The notes under the pieces were generated by a model. That model saw only the letters and a program-made list of their open reading frames with translations. It was not told the origin of the DNA and did no database searches. A DNA stretch of 8,311 bases, from the NCBI GenBank assembly GCA_031284085.1, contig JAITAM010000157.1, positions 1 to 8,311 of the forward strand, given 5' to 3'. The DNA is from Spirochaetaceae bacterium (GTDB taxonomy: Bacteria; Spirochaetota; Spirochaetia; Treponematales; Breznakiellaceae). The translations under genes and the position numbers were made by a program. Below are positions 7,068 through 8,311 of the stretch, one piece after another. Numbering within the stretch: the stretch's first letter is position 1; each line of letters begins with the position of its first letter.

Positions 7068-7526
7068 TTATACCTCCTCTGCCCAGTCTAACTGTGCTTT
7101 GGCAATTATCTCATAGTTTAATGTAAACATTCCTTTTTTCCCTTTAATCATCACAGCTTTTTCATCTGCAGCTTCAATAATCCCTCTAGTCCAATCAGAA
7201 ATATCCTTTCTATAGCACTTTATACCACGACCTAAAAAATATACAAACTCAGAGGCATCTTTAATCAGCCGGTTTATACCCGGCGATGAAACTTCCACAT
7301 AAATCTCTTTGCCTGAAAATGTCAATTCCAAACACGGCATAATCGCTCGGTGTATTCGACTGCAGTCGTCAGTACTTATATTCCCGTTTTTATAAATAAC
7401 GACCCTTACTTGCACGCTCCCTTTGTGAGGAGAAGCCGACAGATCGACTAAAGTTAAACCTAAACCCTGCACGATGGTGTTAAGCGAGTCAAATAAGGGA
7501 TTTTCTTTCCGCGCTGTCCATTGCAT
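7068..7526 (-). CDS. rimP: Ribosome maturation factor RimP
   Basis: RimP assists late maturation of the 30S subunit. The 152-residue product is the usual size. It has the N-terminal RimP domain with LTLVDLSASPHKGSVQVRVVIYK (given here as positions about 25-45), the hallmark IYVEVSSPGINR at about 75-86, and a C-terminal SH3-like region (about 90-148). ATG at 7526 is preferred. A TTG lies directly upstream in frame (7529), and a weak AAGG lies about 10 nt before the ATG. It is first in rimP-nusA-infB-rbfA. Its last codons, GAG GAG GTA TAA, contain the nusA Shine-Dalgarno. The leader upstream carries a terminator-like hairpin and a promoter. Confidence 0.97.
   Translation of the reverse strand: MQWTARKENPLFDSLNTIVQGLGLTLVDLSASPHKGSVQVRVVIYKNGNISTDDCSRIHRAIMPCLELTFSGKEIYVEVSSPGINRLIKDASEFVYFLGRGIKCYRKDISDWTRGIIEAADEKAVMIKGKKGMFTLNYEIIAKAQLDWAEEV
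7073..7078 (-). promoter_or_regulatory. nusA ribosome-binding site within the rimP 3' end
   Basis: On the minus strand AGGAGG is formed by the two last Glu codons and the start of the Val codon of rimP, 8 nt before the nusA GTG at 7064. It supports the GTG start and implies that ribosomes finishing rimP pass over the nusA initiation site. Confidence 0.85.
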
Positions 7527-7556
7527 CAAAACCAGCCTTACAGAGTTTAAGGCACA

Positions 7557-7583
7557 AAAAAAAGGGCTGCACGCCCTTTTTTT
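7557..7583 (-). terminator. Intrinsic terminator or attenuator in the rimP leader
   Basis: A GGGC/GCCC core (7564-7567 with 7573-7576, loop of 5) extends by seven A-T pairs to an 11-bp stem. It is flanked by eight As on the left and seven Ts on the right, so it can terminate in either direction. In the operon direction it is followed by T8. It lies 31 nt upstream of the rimP ATG and downstream of the best promoter (7610-7638), which puts it in the operon leader. It could equally be the end of transcription coming from the gene at 8211-8311, over 600 nt upstream. Confidence 0.8.
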
Positions 7584-7609
7584 GAATTAAACCCTCTATG
7601 TTTTTGCTA

Positions 7610-7638
7610 AACCTATATTGAAAATCTTATTTTGTCAA
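7610..7638 (-). promoter_or_regulatory. Probable promoter of the rimP-nusA-infB-rbfA operon
   Basis: On the minus strand a perfect TTGACA -35 (7633-7638) is followed by TAGGTT (7610-7615) at 17 bp or TATAGG (7612-7617) at 15 bp. The -10 is weak in either reading. A start near 7603 would give a leader of about 77 nt, with the hairpin at 7557-7583 beginning about 20 nt in. The surroundings are AT-rich. Confidence 0.6.
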
Positions 7639-7746
7639 TAGGGTGAAACTATATAAGAAAATATGATGAAGGAATAGGGCGCCCGAAACTAGCCGCGAAC
7701 TGGATGCAGCTCTTTTTAAGAAGGGGGTCTTCAGCCTTCCTTGAGG

Positions 7747-7949
7747 CTAGGGTCTTCAGGGTCTGGAGACTAGAGTGTTCAGGGTCTGGAGAAAGGGACT
7801 CTTGGGTCTGGAGACTAGAGTGTCCAGGCTCTGGAGAAAGGGACTCTTGGGTCTGGAGGCTAGGGTGTTCAGGGTCTGGAGACTAGGGTGTTAAGGCTCA
7901 AAAAGGCTAGGGTGTTCAGGCTCAGGAGGCTAGGATGTTCAGGCTGAGT
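7747..7949. repeat. 22-24 bp degenerate tandem array (CTAGGGTGTTCAGG family)
   Basis: Nine units start at 7747, 7770, 7793, 7815, 7838, 7860, 7883, 7907 and 7930, and a more decayed one is possible at 7723-7746. The typical unit is CTAGGGTGTTCAGGGTC then TGGAGA. A variant starts AAGGGACTCTTGGG. Typical and variant units alternate to give a 45-bp higher-order repeat (7770-7814 and 7815-7859, three differences). Because 45 is a multiple of three, an open plus-strand frame appears, but there is no Shine-Dalgarno and the frame is lost further on. Treated as non-coding. Confidence 0.9.
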
Positions 7950-7990
7950 GAGGTCTGACCCTTTGGCTAGAGGTCTGACCCTTTGGCTGG
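7950..7990 (-). repeat. Two inverted units of the AGGTCAG family
   Basis: Two 20-bp units of GAGGTCTGACCCTTTGGCT[A/G] lie at 7950-7969 and 7970-7989. Their reverse complement gives AGCCAAAGGGTCAGACCTC, matching the units at 892-933 on the other strand. They sit between the 7747-7949 array and a head-tail cluster, as the 892-1135 array sits before the head-tail copy at 1144. Confidence 0.85.
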
Positions 7991-8019
7991 AGGAGAGCTT
8001 CCACTGACTGCTGCTTGTA

Positions 8020-8208
8020 GGCAGAAAGCCGTACTCTATTCCCGATACAATAACCTTAGAAACAGGCTGGCCTGCAGAAAGCCGTACTCTATTCCCGATA
8101 CAACAACCTTTGAAACAGGCTGGCCTGCTTAGAAACAGGCTGGCCTGCTTAGAAACAGGCTGGCCTGCTTAGAAACAGGCTGGCCTGCTTAGAAACAGGC
8201 TGGCCTGC
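8020..8208 (+). repeat. Head-tail interspersed repeat, two plus-strand copies
   Basis: Heads lie at 8020-8055 and 8073-8108, each with GCAGAAAGCCGTACTC and CCCGATACAA. The first has one 20-bp tail (8056-8075). The second has five nearly identical 20-bp tails (8109-8128, 8129-8148, 8149-8168, 8169-8188, 8189-8208), of the form TTAGAAACAGG plus CTGGCCTGC. Each tail holds the inverted repeat CAGGC-TG-GCCTG. The last tail ends two bases before the stop codon of the minus-strand gene at 8211, so the array lies directly downstream of that gene. Confidence 0.92.
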
Positions 8209-8210
8209 GG

Positions 8211-8311
8211 CTATGAATAGAGTTCCTGATAAACTTCAAAGTACGGACGAGGAGTCTCATTATCGGCGCCGCGCGCCAACACCGCAATCCGTTCAAGCAC
8301 CAAGTCTTTGC
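8211..8311 (-). CDS. C-terminal fragment of an unidentified protein
   Basis: The last 32 codons of a minus-strand gene cut by the window edge, ending TAG at 8213-8211. The visible peptide begins KDLVLERIAVLARGA and ends PRPYFEVYQELYS. It has the look of a real protein end: an amphipathic helix followed by an aromatic-rich tail. The family is not recognised. An antisense plus-strand frame (ATG at 8212) is also open but lacks a Shine-Dalgarno. It is co-oriented with the rimP operon but separated by 685 nt of repeats, promoter and terminator, so it is probably a separate unit. Confidence 0.55.
   Translation of the reverse strand, partial: KDLVLERIAVLARGADNETPRPYFEVYQELYS

Noticed and set aside
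7704..7886. Plus-strand ORF with a 15-residue repeat
   Set aside because: It derives from the 45-bp higher-order repeat, has no Shine-Dalgarno, and loses the repeat frame beyond 7860.
8212..8311. Plus-strand ORF starting at the right edge
   Set aside because: No Shine-Dalgarno after the repeat array, and the antisense frame reads more like a natural protein end.

Overview
The window carries five complete housekeeping genes set between blocks of non-coding repeat DNA. Protein-level recognition of RecA, IF-2, NusA, RimP and RbfA points to a spirochaete, most likely an oral-type Treponema. The sequence alone does not fix the species.

Region by region: 1-1222 is an intergenic stretch of over 1.2 kb with no convincing gene. 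It holds three copies of a modular 'head-tail' repeat (114-332), two inverted repeats (350-366, 459-510), a regular 21-bp tandem array (548-856) and a second 21-24 bp tandem array (892-1135). A fourth head-tail copy (1144-1240) runs straight into the recA promoter, and its last tail unit appears to supply the -35 box. recA (1317-2453, +) follows. Its best terminator is a 14-bp hairpin lying inside the 3' end of the convergent gene rbfA.

The minus strand from 7526 down to 2485 is the operon rimP-nusA-infB-rbfA: 30S maturation, transcription elongation/termination control, translation initiation, 30S maturation. rimP and nusA are 3 nt apart and share a Shine-Dalgarno that lies in the last rimP codons. 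infB starts 18 nt after nusA. rbfA is separated by 86 nt that contain a long stem-loop, and it lacks a good Shine-Dalgarno. A promoter with a perfect TTGACA lies at 7610-7638. Between it and rimP is an intrinsic-terminator-shaped hairpin with a run of eight Ts, a candidate attenuator for the operon. NusA ends in an acidic linker plus a CX2C-X10-CX2C zinc-ribbon-like tail.

The right end repeats the theme of the left. A third tandem array (7747-7949) is followed by two inverted units of the 892-1135 family (7950-7990), two more head-tail elements (8020-8208), and the C-terminal end of an unidentified minus-strand gene (8211-8311). The most unusual content is this multi-family intergenic repeat system around recA and the translation operon, especially the head-(tail)n element in six copies and its apparent use as part of the recA promoter.
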